Assembly: GCA_037951105.1 (NCBI GenBank)
Contig: JBAMJV010004365.1
Span: 1 to 64,000 of the forward strand
Direction of reading: 5' to 3'
DNA length: 64,000 nt
Origin: Echinarachnius parma
Taxonomy: Eukaryota > Echinodermata > Echinoidea > Clypeasteroida > Echinarachniidae
The notes under the pieces were generated by a model. The model was not told the origin of the DNA. It ran no database searches and saw only the letters and a program-made list of their open reading frames with translations. A program made the translations under genes and the position numbers. Below are positions 26,329 through 49,093 of the stretch, piece after piece (position 1 is the stretch's first letter; every line of letters starts with the position of its first letter).

Positions 26329-26589
26329 ATATGTGACCCGCTATAGCAAAACCCGGCACTTGTCGGTAATTCATGCTTTGAAGCAATGGGCATTTTAAGT
26401 TCACACAATGTGTGTAAAAGACCTATGATTGTAAAATTTAAACAATCATATCTTCGCCAACTATTGACCAATTAGTTAAAACAAAGCATCAAATGAAAGC
26501 TTGAGATGAGGTCTTTCTAATGGTGTGAAAATCTACATTTTGATTTTTACCGACAAGTGCCGGGTTTTGCTATAGCCGGTCACATATAT
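26329..26589. mobile_element. MITE, family E, copy 1
   Basis: Ends ATGTGACCCGCTATAGCAAA and TTTGCTATAGCCGGTCACAT, about 260 bp. Inverse copy at 33445-33708. Confidence 0.82.
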
Positions 26590-27190
26590 AGATATATTTA
26601 TGATATATTTCAGGCTACCAACACATTGCATTGATATGAGCACACAAATCCAGCCTCATAAGCTATTTCATATTTTTTCAAAAAAAAGGTAGAAGTAAAG
26701 TTTGGACGTAAACATTTTAATTTCAGAAGCATTCATTAATTGGGCATAAACTTATCTTGAATGCCAGCAAGCTACTACATGCCTAGAGCCTGACAATGAG
26801 GCATTTGCGCAAACAAATACTATTTACAATAAGGGTGAAATTCTAGGTGAACCCAGGGCCCGAGTTTCATGCTTTTGCCTGAAGCTGGCATCCCTGACAT
26901 TGAAGTTTAATATCAAAGTGGAAACGTTTACCTTATTATGTTTAATCTACTTTCTAGAATGATTTTTAAAATCTTATTCTTATTCTATTTTTAGTGTTAT
27001 ATTTCCCCCTTCCTAATCGAATGAGTTGTAGCAAAGGTTATTTTTAAAAGAAATGCAAAAGAAAATTGCAAAACTAAAACTCTCTGAACAACTCAAACAA
27101 AGCAAAATAATGAGTAGAGCTATTGAACAAATCTTGAATACACCAATACACCAATAAGATTATTCACACTACAGCAAATAATGACTTAGT

Positions 27191-27355
27191 TCAGTAGCCC
27201 ATTTCATAAAACACTTGCAACGGTTGTAAGTGTCCAATTATTGTAACTATTTGGTCAACAGCCAATCAGCATGGAGCATTACAGCCGTTGCCATGTTAGT
27301 TAACATAATTTGACAGTTACAACAATTGCAACAGTGTTATGAAATGGGCTACTGA
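27191..27355. mobile_element. 165-bp MITE
   Basis: Ends TCAGTAGCCCATTTCATAA and TTATGAAATGGGCTACTGA, with inner TTGCAAC repeats. One copy only. Confidence 0.8.
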
Positions 27356-28126
27356 TTTGTAAATCTAATGCACGGTGCCATCATGTGAACACCTTGCACA
27401 AGGTGCCAAATACACACTGGCTTTAATAGTGTTATGATATTGAGCACAAACTAGCCTAGTTACAGACGTTCAGTCCACCCTCTATATCCCTACGCATAAC
27501 AATCTTTAATACAACTAGACAGATCGAGTGCACTCACGGAGTGCATACCTCCGCAAACACTAGAATTTGTATTGGCTAACTTCAATCTCCCTGCATGCTG
27601 CACGAACACACAAACACACGGGACCCATAACATAACCTCCTTGGCGGAGGTAATTATGTACATGTATGTAACAAATCTCCAATCACAGCACACAGACACA
27701 ATGTATATTTCAGGTTAAACAACAATGCACCGAGCTGTTGACCTACCTATTACTGTATCTATAACCTTTCGGCAGTGTCCCCACCCCATCTCCCCCCCCC
27801 CCCCCAACCCCATATATTTCGGCACAAAAATAATACAAATTAGGGGTAATAAAAAAGAAAGAAATACAATTCTCAACAGAGGCACAACTATACCAAGTCC
27901 AGACTTTAACCAAAAAAATCCATACTAAAAAGAAATCATCAGTAACCAGTTGAACCGTCTAACACAGGTGGAATTTGACTAGCCCATTGATGGTTGCCAT
28001 GTGCCACCGGAGATATGCTAATTTTTTCTCCTCATTATCAAATCTAATCCCTCTGCTTAGCCTTAGGCAGCTACAGGCAAAGAGTCACTCGAAACTCCAG
28101 TGAAATGGCTTAACAAGTCATCAGTA

Positions 28127-28330
28127 AGGCCATGAAAAATAAATTGTTGGATTGGCGTAACCCGCCCGACCCTAAAAATACCTAAGCTTAAAAATACCGC
28201 TGACCCTGAAGGTTTTTTCTGATTTTTTTTTTCTTTTCCAATTGCGATATGTGTTATGTGTGTGTTATATGTGTGTTTTTGTGTATTTGTGTGAATCCTT
28301 CAAAAAAGAAAAAAAAAACCCTACCTACCT
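28127..28330 (+). repeat. Dispersed repeat, copy 1
   Basis: Contains AATAAATTG.TGGATTGGC and ACCCGCCCGACCCTAAAAAT, then TTGCGATATGTGTT and a TGTGTTATATG tail. Copy 2 at 39121-39290. Confidence 0.65.
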
Positions 28331-29619
28331 ACCCTAATTTTTGGTTGCCGTTACTCCAATCCAACAAATTTTTTTTTTTTGACCTAACGTTATGTCCTTT
28401 TGATCATAAAAATCATAATTTCTCTTCTTGCAGTTTAACAAAATCAGTGAGCAAGGTGGTATATATAATTTGGTCCAAGAAGTGCATATTTACGACCAAG
28501 ATTCTACCACATACATGTATATCTCAAAGCAGTGGAATCTCCTTTAACATAACAAACTTCTTAGGAGAAGGGTTGTAAAAAGAGCAACATACTAACGAAA
28601 TTTGCATTTTATTCTAGATTAGTTGTTTCAAATATCAGCATTCTCTATAACACCAATACAGAGGTCCAAATTAGCACTGGATTAATAAATGATCAGTTAC
28701 ATATAATGCTTATACTGGCTGTTATTTATTTACAAAACGCCCAGAAACTGACATCAAACACAACAAGAGTCAGTCACAGCCTACAATAGTTGAATACAAA
28801 TAACGGCCACTAAAATATGGCTAAAATATATCAATTGAAATTGAAATTGATAAATGATAATTTGTCTCTTTTTCCTCAGATTCAGTTCAGCACACTTTGG
28901 CAAATTATAAGTGGAATTTAATATCTAAACTATCATTTTGCTATACCCTACACAATATCTGCTAACACAGTTTTTAATGGTTAGTCACTATAAATCATTA
29001 CTACAAACTTGGTACTTGGTGGGTTAATCCTCCTGAATACTCCATAGGAGTTTTAACTGATAGCTAAAATTGGAAAAAAAAGGCTCTACTTTTATTATTA
29101 TTATTATTTATTCAACCAAAAAGCATAATACAATGTAAAATACAACACAATTATTAGCATATATGCACATAATACGAAAATACAGGTTACAAAACTGAAG
29201 AAAATAGAATCAAACAGCAGCAAACACTATCAAACAGCAGCAAAGAGTATTCTGCCCATTTGGTTTGATCTGATTAAATTTTACTTTTATTTGATGTAAT
29301 TTAATTAGATATGATTTATTTTTATTATTATCCTTAGGGTCAATTAAAGGCCAAAGCTTTTGATCACGAAAGAATCATCATCAGCGGCTGAATATAATTA
29401 TTTTTCATCGTGATAATAAAAAAAAATTCTTCTAGAAGATAAGTGGCTAAACAATCTGAAATGAAAGACTGGTGTATTAATATTTACATCGTGAACACAA
29501 ACTTTAATATTTACAATGATTGAAATCTATGCCTAAAAGGATCGATTTGTTGTGCGAGAATGAGAAGGGCGTTAAGTCAATTTTTTTGCAAATTGAGTTA
29601 TGAATACCATCCTGCGTTG

Positions 29620-29880
29620 TGTAGCGCCATCTTGTGTCCACCCGAAGTACAACCGTACCGCAGAGCAATCATGGACGCCGCTGGTGTATTGTGTTGTGCA
29701 TACAGCGCTTGTATGCACGCTACCCCGGCCGCAAAGAGAGCATTTTGAACGTAAATAAAGCATAACGAAAATAATTTTCATTTTTAAATGAATAAAATTC
29801 ATTTAAAATGAATAAATAATTAAACAAAATGGCTGATTTTCATTTGGTACCCCAGGGTACCATTTATGTCATCATGTGAT
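29620..29880 (-). repeat. Inverse relative of the 19530-19745 repeat
   Basis: Shares CGTTGTGTAGCGCCATCTTG and GGTACC..GGGTACCATTTATG. Ordinary dispersed repeat; the small open frames across it are chance. Confidence 0.6.
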
Positions 29881-30883
29881 GCTAAATTTTCACTAGATAT
29901 TATTATCAAGTTTCAGAATACTTATACAAAATAACAGAGAACTATAATTTATTTTTACAGGGCTCCTATTAAAACTTTAAAAATGATTATCTCCAGAATT
30001 ACAAAAACTGACTTATCGACCTTCTATTTCTCAACAGACAATAAGTAGCATGATCAGCTCAATCAAATTGCGCATTGTGCAAACTGAATGAAATATGCAG
30101 CACCTGAAGTAATAAAGAAATATTAATGTACATTTCATAGTTAATATGTAATATCAATACATGAACCTAAACAAAGTGCAATATATGCACTCCCTTATTT
30201 AACAAAGTGCAATTCATTTTGGTAAAAGTGCATTTTGACAAAAGTTGTGATACTTCCTCAAACAAATATTAAACATACTGGGTGGTATTCTACTGAATTT
30301 ATGGGACTAACATTCCGATGAGATTGTTTAACAAGTCACCAGTAATAGTATGTCCTCAATTAAAAGGACAGTATAATACTGGAGACATGTTAAACCATGT
30401 CATTGGAATGTCAAGCATCCTATTGTCTGGAGTCTAATGACAAGAAATAATCAGAAGTGGTGCATGACAACCATCAATGTGATTTTTGAATTCCATTTGT
30501 CTGAACTGGTTACTGGGAATTTCTGTCTTTTGTAAGTCTAGCGTAAGTTGATAAATTTAGTAGAATACCGTCCACTGTCACTATCTGCCATCACCAAAAT
30601 GAAGAATATACAAAGTATGCCTCAGCACACACATATAGACGTCAGTTCACGTCTTCATTCACACAGGTCAGCATTTAGATCACACCTACAAATTACAAGA
30701 ACCTGGACAGAATACCATCTGAGTGCATGAAATATCTCCAGCATTTATAGTGAGAAACAAATATTCCCCAAGAGCTGTATCATGATGGCATCAATTATAA
30801 AATAATATTGTTTTATTTAACCTAGACTAAAGTCAACTATTTCTTACCATTTCATTAGACCTACAGGGTTTACATGCTTGACT

Positions 30884-41652
<10,769 letters not shown>

Positions 41653-41654
41653 TG

Positions 41655-42296
41655 TTTCCCTTCCGCTGACTTTACTCGTTATCTTAAGAATGCTGTCTCC
41701 TCTCCAAAAGGCGATACATCCACTGTAGTTTACGGAAGAGCTGAAGTATGTATAGATATATTGCCCTTTTACTGCTTGCAGCTCAACATAAGCTCTGGAA
41801 CAGTTACTTATTACTTGATGTCAGGAGATCTATAAAATAATAATATTAACAAAAATTAAAATAAGATACGGTGAGTACCACTGACTTTACTCTGCATCTT
41901 TAGAACACTTCACCTCTCCAAAGGATGGTACATCCAATGCACTGAAGTACACATAATAGCTGAAGTATGAACAGATGTATTGCTCTTCTACTGCTTGCAG
42001 CTCAACATAAGCTCTGGAACAGTTACTTATGACTTGATGTCAGGAGATCTATAAAATGATAATATTTAAAAAGATTAAAATAAGATACGGTGGTACCACT
42101 GACTTTACTCTACATCTTTAGAACACTTCTCCTCTCCAATAGGATGGTACATCCAATGTACTGTAGTATAATGAAGAGCTAAAGTAATTAATGGATGTAT
42201 ATCCCTTCTACTGCTTGCAGTTCAACATAAGCTCTGGAACGTTACTCATGACTTCTGACAGGAAATCTATTAAATGAGAAGATTAAAACAGATAGA
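41655..42296. repeat. Three tandem units just upstream of the NAMPT start codon
   Basis: Three diverged copies with a period of about 220 bp, beginning near 41660, 41879 and 42100. Each contains CTGACTTTACTC, CACCTCTCC-like text and TGCTTGCAG-TCAACATAAGCTC. The block begins a few bases upstream of the NAMPT ATG and so probably covers its 5' UTR and promoter, possibly multiplying transcription start sites. That role is inference. Confidence 0.75.
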
Positions 42297-43249
42297 GAGA
42301 TACCACTTAAAGGGGACCACCACGCATATAACAACACAGGGTTATATGTTTTGGTACCGTTGTTTGATACTAGATGGATGTCCAACACTCCAAGTAATTT
42401 TGGTTGAATTGAACAAAGTTAATGGATCACTTTAACCCTTGTGAGCATCAACTCTGCAAGTCAAAGGGTAAATGCTACTGAAGCATAACATCAATATTGA
42501 CTACATGATAGAACATATCTGATTTTATTTTCATTTTTAAGACCATCAATGATAAAGCTTAAAGTGAAACCAGTAAAGTGTCTAACTCCACGAAAATTAC
42601 TTGGAGCTTCCACATTTCTCTTCTACCGTGTTGTTTGGCTTATGGTAAGAGAAGAATAAAATGGGGTTAGATTTGTTTTAATGCCCCTTTAGTATGACGA
42701 TATCTATCATTGATAATCATTCAGCTCAAGAGCGTTAATGAACGGTCATAAACCTTATACACGTTATACAGTAATTCGTTGTAAAAGCTGATCCAAATTT
42801 TTGCTTTTTTAACCAGGAAAGCAGTGGGTTTTTTTCAATGAAACTTTCACACATCATTCGGACATATCTTACAATGATTTTGGTATAGGATTGAAGTCTC
42901 AAATGTAATTTCGGGCAATATCTGACACTTTACAGGTGCACCTTAAAAAGTGTTGTTTTTTTCAAGTAAATTAACATAAATGTAATGATTATTTGTTTAC
43001 ATTAAAGGTACACTTCAGTATTCGTACTTCCCTAAATGCCCCTTGACACTAAATTTGTTGGTTTTAATTCCATTTGAAAGTTCATTGAATAAAACATGTG
43101 AAATGAGAATCATTCCCTTTCGAATGCTCTCATAGTTGTACAATTTTATACTAGCGCTAGCCGTAATGAACGGATAATTATAACCTCTTTGTAACTCGCT
43201 TATGCACTGCGCGCTTGCACCCCTGTATTAACTTAATGGATCGGTCCAG

Positions 43250-43440
43250 TTGCGATGACGTAATTATTGCATCTGTGCACATTAACGGCAGTTTGAACGG
43301 CGAAAGACCGATGAAGAGTGATGGAAATCGTTGGAAAATCCCCCAAATCGACGTAATTACAGAATGACATGTAGTGGGGACACACGAGATCGGTGAGTTA
43401 ATTTATCAGAGAAGCCCTTGATATGGCTACAAAATCAATG
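43250..43440 (+). repeat. Diverged copy of the palindrome-arm sequence
   Basis: Shares GGCAGTTTGAACGGCGAAAG and GACACACGAGATCGGTGAGT with both arms of the palindrome at 51419-52409, at clearly lower identity. About 1.6 kb upstream of NAMPT. Confidence 0.7.
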
Positions 43441-43488
43441 TATTTTCGACTGCCAGTAAACTAACTTACGTGTACTCGTTTTGCTGTG

Positions 43489-43770
43489 GATATGGCATGT
43501 GGGTACCTGTATAGGTACCACCAGCAGGGCCACCTATACCGTTTGTGTATAGCATACAGAATCACATTGCCGTAGTGCGTTATTTTTTCGCTCGGCGGGG
43601 CAATTGATTGTGTGAGGGGAGTTGGCGAATTCACTTTGACCCAGTTGACAATGTGTTGTTAATGGTTACGACCGGACGCTAGCGGTATAGAACAATGGTA
43701 CAACGTAGTGTGCGGGGTCATGTGTAACATACAAAGTATTTTACACATGACAGAACAGGTATGATAGGTA
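43489..43770 (+). repeat. GGTACC-ended dispersed repeat, copy 1
   Basis: Inverted tips CATGTGGGTACCT / AGGTACCCACATG. The core contains TTTCGCTCGGCGGGGCAATT and an internal palindrome CATGTGTAA...TTACACATG. Copies at 44512-44748 (direct) and 48834-49077 (inverse). Confidence 0.75.
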
Positions 43771-44511
43771 CCCACATGTAATGGGGATGGGGCAACTCGG
43801 GAATGCCTCTACGTCCTCCGCAAAACGTATACCATACAAGTGTTGGCATCCGCGCGCCCTTTTCTCCCATCCCGAGGCAGATTATGCACAACATTCACCC
43901 CTGAAAAGTGACCTACTTCCTTACTGCGCGCAGTACGCGCGCGGTGCAAGCGTATGCGCGATGTTTTCTATTTTCGGAATGCAACCCCAAAAGATTAATG
44001 TAGCTCGCGGATATCTTGTTTTTAGAAATTTGCGTCACTTTTTTAGACGATCTTCTGATTTGTGTCGGAAATATCACCTATTGATTTTAGAGGCGGAATA
44101 GAATCACGGCGTGGTAGCTCAGGATCTTAGCACGACAATAGTAAGTATCGTTTATAACAAATAATCCCGGAAACGGGATAACGAATGAACTTAAGGGATG
44201 CTTGCGTAGTTGATATGTATCCTGGATACCGCTCAGTAATTGACTTTGCACGTAATCGACAGAAAACGCGAGAGAGGTCACACATGTACAGAGTCAATGG
44301 CGAGCCTAACTGAGCGGACACAGGCATAGAAAAGGCCAATTTTCGTGGCGCTTAAAATCGTATAATTTCATCCCAAAGACCAGTGTCTTCAAAATATTAT
44401 TTAAACAAGTATTGGGGCGTTCGATTATTGCATGAATCAGTCCATGAAAATGTCAACTTTTAGCTGTGTTGTCATTCAATCAAAGAAGTGAGCAAGTGTC
44501 AACACGTGTAT

Positions 44512-44748
44512 GGTACCCACCAGTCCCACCACCTATAGTACCGTTTGTGTATAGCATACAGAATCACATTGCCGTAGTGCGTTATATTTTCGCTCGGCGG
44601 GGCAATTGATTGTGTGAGGGGAGTTGGCGAATTCACTTTGACCCAGTTGACAATGTGTTGTTAATGGTTACGACCGGACGCTAGCGGGTCATGTGTAACA
44701 TACAAAGTATGTTACACATGACAGAACAGGTATGATGGTACCCTTCGA
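44512..44748 (+). repeat. GGTACC-ended dispersed repeat, copy 2
   Basis: Nearly identical core to copy 1, 1 kb away in the same orientation, but lacking a short internal stretch. Confidence 0.75.
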
Positions 44749-44799
44749 TCCCGACGGTGGAGGAGTCGCCAAAATCTCGGGGGGAGGCGCACGCCTGAG

Positions 44800-45671
44800 T
44801 CGCGATGTACACTAGCGAATGGGAAACTGTATGGGCAAGTATGCCCAAAAGTCACACTGCCGTATAGCAGTACTGACTTCACTAACCCCCCTGTATTTTT
44901 GTAGGACTGTATATGACGTAAAAATAAATAACTATGTAATGTTTATTTTCTCACCTAACTTTGCAGATCTTGCTAGATGACAGGTTTAAAATCCTCCATT
45001 TGGTGGCGTCACGTTGCCCCTAGCTATTTTGAAATGGGCTTCAAAATCGTTCGTTGGTCCTGAACTGCACGTCAATCCAGCATCAAAGCACACGTGAAAA
45101 TGGCGTTCACTGTGTAGCTAGCGCATATTGTACATACGTCATCAATCATACGAACTTGTTTTGGTCGGAAGCAAGGCTCATCATCGACTGTTAAAACTGC
45201 AAAGTAAAAATGTATAATTTAATTTAATGTGTTAACGTTTTTTCATAAAAAATAAATATATTCCATCGTATTTTATTTAATTCTATTCAAAAATCAGTCG
45301 TTACAATTTTTAAATCCATATTCTTTAAAAGTTTGAAAAACAACAATTCGCAAGCAAAATACGGTAGTTTCATCTCAAGCGCACTCAGTGGCACACACTT
45401 TATTTCCGAATCCGATTTGACAGGCATACAATAATGTGCGTAAGTAATTTACAGCGTATCAATTCCTGGCTGGACGAAGACTACCTAACGAAAGGTCATT
45501 TCAGCAACACACTTTTCACGGTACTTCCGTCGCAAGCATGTGCGATGATCAGCGCTCGACGCGACTGCATGGCAAATGAACGTGAAATATTGGCTGATTC
45601 ATAGCAAGAAAAGTGGGTAAGTATCAAAAACACATCTTTCAATGATTTAATTTCACCTTATAGATTACAAA
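44800..45671 (+). repeat. 880-bp dispersed unit with small open frame, copy 2
   Basis: Inverse of 3362-4242 at high identity. ATG at 45434 opens the same MCVSNLQRINSWLDEDYL product, and the GTAAGT donor-like site follows. Junctions are sharp on both sides (TTGTAATCTATAAGG at one, GTACATCGC at the other). Product unknown. Confidence 0.6.
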
Positions 45672-46691
45672 GGGCATGGGCAATATCGTGTATTAGGCCC
45701 CACCACTGCTATACTGTATACACTTATGTAGCCAACTTGAAGGGGTTTGTCTGTAATACGGTGGCCTAGCTGGCCGCATCGGAAGCAGCTAGCGTTGAAG
45801 CTTTTCCTACCTGCTGCATTGTTTCCTGAAAACCCTGGCATGGGTTTCTTCTTTGGCAAAGACTCTACCCTCGGGGTGGGAAAGTTTGATTTTCGATGAA
45901 TCATCAACTCATCTGCCAGACATGCTATCTCTATGACAGATGCTGCTTTGCTTTCTCTCAGCTTCAGTCGCCGTTACGGTGCACAAAAACTGGTCTATCA
46001 TAACCAGGTTTAGACTACGCTTCACATCTACTATTTCTGCTGAGCTCTCTGAAAGTTCCACCCATTTGAAAAAATGGTTCTGCAGCCTATGCCCGAATTC
46101 TTCAAACGTTTCTCCACTCTGTTTGGAGTCAGTCTTGAACTTCACCCGATATGCTTCAGGAGTCAATTGATATCGACGGCATATCGCTTGCACAACTTCC
46201 GGGTAACTCTCTCTCTCACGAGTACTAAGTGAGTGAACTGCCTGCTGTGCTTTTCCTGTCAAGTATGGTTCTAACAGGGTCGGCCATTCATGTTGCGGCT
46301 TGTCAGCCTGCAAGGCAATACGTTCGAAAGTGGCCAAATAGCAGCTAATATCATCATCATTTGTCAGCTTGTGCATGCCTGACATTTCCCCCTTTCCTTT
46401 TGTCAGGTGCAACCATGACTGACACAGCTGCTCAGTGTCTTGCCGATGAGATCTGTCAAGCTGTTGCATGACCCGAGCAAGATCATCCACACTGATGCCA
46501 TCTTGTTTGACCTCAGTCTGGGGGGCCTGTTCTTCAATCATGTGTGGAATCTCACACAAACAAACAATTCTCTCTTGTTTTGTTTTTACTTCATTTACGT
46601 CAATATGATTCAATTCACAGAGCCTCCCAATATATTCTGCCGTAAAATGACTCAAATATGCTGACCGGGCTGACATGCTGACTTCGTTCAC
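45665..46691 (-). mobile_element. Ty3/Gypsy-like retroelement fossil, Gag side
   Basis: Relic of an LTR retrotransposon. It shows a SCAN/Gag-like helical region (YLTGKAQQAVHSLSTRERE) at about 46150-46300 and, near 45780-45800, a zinc-knuckle-like patch. The element is broken into pieces. Other parts lie at 47100-48720 in the opposite orientation, so the locus is rearranged. Confidence 0.65.
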
Positions 46692-47099
46692 CTTATCAAC
46701 AGTATATCGACTAACGACAAACGTCTAACCTCAATATGGAGTATCGACTCACAAAAATACTACACAACCGAGATAATATTTCAATGTACTTTAGTCTTTA
46801 CTAATAATCATCAACTTTACATCCAAGAGACAAGAAAGTCCAAATTACATCCACTAAATTTTACCAGCCAAAGTCCTTTACGCCTATCGGTACTCTGTAT
46901 TGGTGTTTTAATTTAATCAATTTGTTTCAATGTCAGTTACGGACCGAACAATGTCCGTTTAACTTAAGTAATTAATAAACTCGCGTGTTTGGTGTTGACT
47001 TGGGTTAATCCTTATATGTGTCAATGGACTAATTTATATTTGTAATTAAGAAAACGATAATCGATATGTCTCAATCCTATGTGTCAAATTGGATTAATT

Positions 47100-48720
47100 T
47101 AGTGAATGTAATTTGGAAGGCGACCACGTGATGGTAAAGACATTTCCAATCTCCGATGCGCGGAAGTCTTTCAGTGCAAAGCTTGCACCAAGATGGTCAG
47201 GACCATTCGTTGTGAAGAACCAGCTTACGCCGGTTAACTTTCGCGTGGTTAGCGTGGCGAATCCAAAACTGATTCGCATCGTCCATGTGGATCAGCTGAA
47301 AGAATGTGCTGATTAGGGATGGACAATAGCGTCCCGACTGGACTTGTTTTGAATTAAGTGGGATGAATACATTCATACTATAGCGCACATGACTGTTAGT
47401 GATATTGTGGACGACTGCACTTAAATTTGCCTCAGTATTTGAATTGGACTTGGCTGGAACTGTTAAAATATTTTTGGATAGGAGGCCTCAATAGGGACGA
47501 TATACTGAAGTTTTTATACTTCACTTTGGAGGATATTCATTTTGAATGTATGTGTTACTGTAGTAGACCAGTTGTGTAGTAAGCAAAACGACGGATTTTA
47601 ATATTTGTAAAAATGCAACAAGTTCTATAATATATTTGGGTGTGATCAAGCTATTTACACTCACTTTTTAATTATACATGTTTATCGGGTGTTTTTGCGG
47701 GTGGTTGTGACATTCATAACATTGGTGATGCTTTTGAATTGTGAAATTATCATAAAGTGGATACATGTGATGTCAATAGCATGATTGGCACTTGCAAGTT
47801 GTCTTTGGATTATAATATTTTGGAAACTGCTAGAAGGTACTAGCAAGGTAGTAAAAGGAACCTTTTTTGTATTTTGAGCGATGATTATGTTTGTAGGGTT
47901 TGGTAAGATGTGTTTATATTGTGATGATGCGTATTGTTATTTGAGATGAGATTAGACTGGTATAGAAATATGCATTGGAGACTTGAAAGTTTGCAACATT
48001 ATGGCTAAACATGTACTCATTGTTTATTTTTGTTTAGCTGTGAAATGGTAGTTTTAGTTTATTGGGGATTGGAGTAAACATGCATTTGAAAAAAGTAGGA
48101 CCTTATTGGGTATTGCTGATTAGGTTTTGAATCTTTGGTTTTATTTTATACATGTATGTATTTGGGGTATAATGTTGGCATTGTAATTTTATTGTTGACA
48201 AGGACATGAGCTGTAGTTGGGGGTAACACTACCATGTACATGTAGGACTGAGTATAAGATGGTTGGGGTTGGCTACCTAGCAAATGTATAGTTATAGTTA
48301 TGCTATTCTATGTGCATGCATGCACTTGGATTGAATCATGAATGTTATAGTTTATGTTATAGTATTGCCATTCAACAGGGTTTGAATAGGTTTATGGATG
48401 CTTTGAGACATGTTTTCTGTTAGGCAATGTGGATACTTTGTGCTGTTTGTACATTAATTGTTTTGGTTGGTGTTAGTTTAGAGTTAGAAAAAATCCCTAG
48501 GATGTTTTGAAGGGGAAGAGTGAAGGGGTTTGTCTGTAATCGTTTGTGATCGTTTATGATCGTTTGGAATATGACTTGTGATCGTATCGGGATGATCGGG
48601 ACTTCGAGATTTGCGCTAATGAAGTCATGCGTTGGCTCACCCTGTGGGTGAGAATAAATGTCTGTTTGGGACAAACTCCTGGAACTGTGTTTTCATAAAG
48701 TTGTTATTCCTGTTATAGAA
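47100..48720 (+). mobile_element. Ty3/Gypsy-like retroelement fossil, integrase tail and LTR-like end
   Basis: About 47113-47316 resembles the C-terminal end of a Gypsy integrase, including a GPY/F-like patch (LAPRWSGPFVV). The following 1.4 kb are non-coding and end in an LTR-like stretch with an AATAAA at about 48652. The stretch GAAGGGGTTTGTCTGTAAT is shared with the Gag-side fragment near 45740. Old and broken. Confidence 0.6.
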
Positions 48721-48734
48721 TCCATTCCCTTTCA

Positions 48735-48806
48735 TCCTTATAGCCACTAAATCTGACCTATAGCCATTAATCTGACCTATAGCCATTAATCTGACCTATA
48801 GCCACC
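48735..48806 (+). repeat. Short tandem repeat ATCTGACCTATAGCC
   Basis: About four units of TATAGCCATTAATCTGACC immediately before the telomeric run. Confidence 0.85.
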
Positions 48807-48809
48807 AAA

Positions 48810-48833
48810 TTAGGGTTAGGGTTAGGGTTAGGG
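48810..48833 (+). repeat. Interstitial telomeric repeat (TTAGGG)4
   Basis: Four exact TTAGGG units. Further GGGTTAGG tokens, all in the same orientation, occur at 49078-49093, 49981-49990, 50897-50906 and 51314-51330. Confidence 0.95.
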
Positions 48834-49077
48834 CATACCTGTACTGTCATGTGTAAAATACTTTGTATGTTACACATGACCCCACACACTTCGTGGTGCC
48901 TTTGTTCTATACCGGTAGCGTCCGGTCGTAACCATTAACAACTCATTGTCAACTGGGTCAAAGTGAATTCGCTCACACCCCTCGAACAATCAATTGCCCC
49001 GCCGAGCGAAAAAATAACGCACTACGTCAATGTGATTCTGTATGCTAAGCACAAACGGAATAAGTGGTGGTGCTGGT
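48834..49077 (-). repeat. GGTACC-ended dispersed repeat, copy 3, between telomeric tokens
   Basis: Inverse of the 43.5 and 44.5 kb copies over the core, but its tips are replaced on both sides by TTAGGG sequence. Confidence 0.7.
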
Positions 49078-49093
49078 GGGTTAGGGTTAGGCC

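Noticed and set aside
43781-44101. 106-residue open frame
   Set aside because: No recognisable family; lies between two dispersed repeats with no exon signals.
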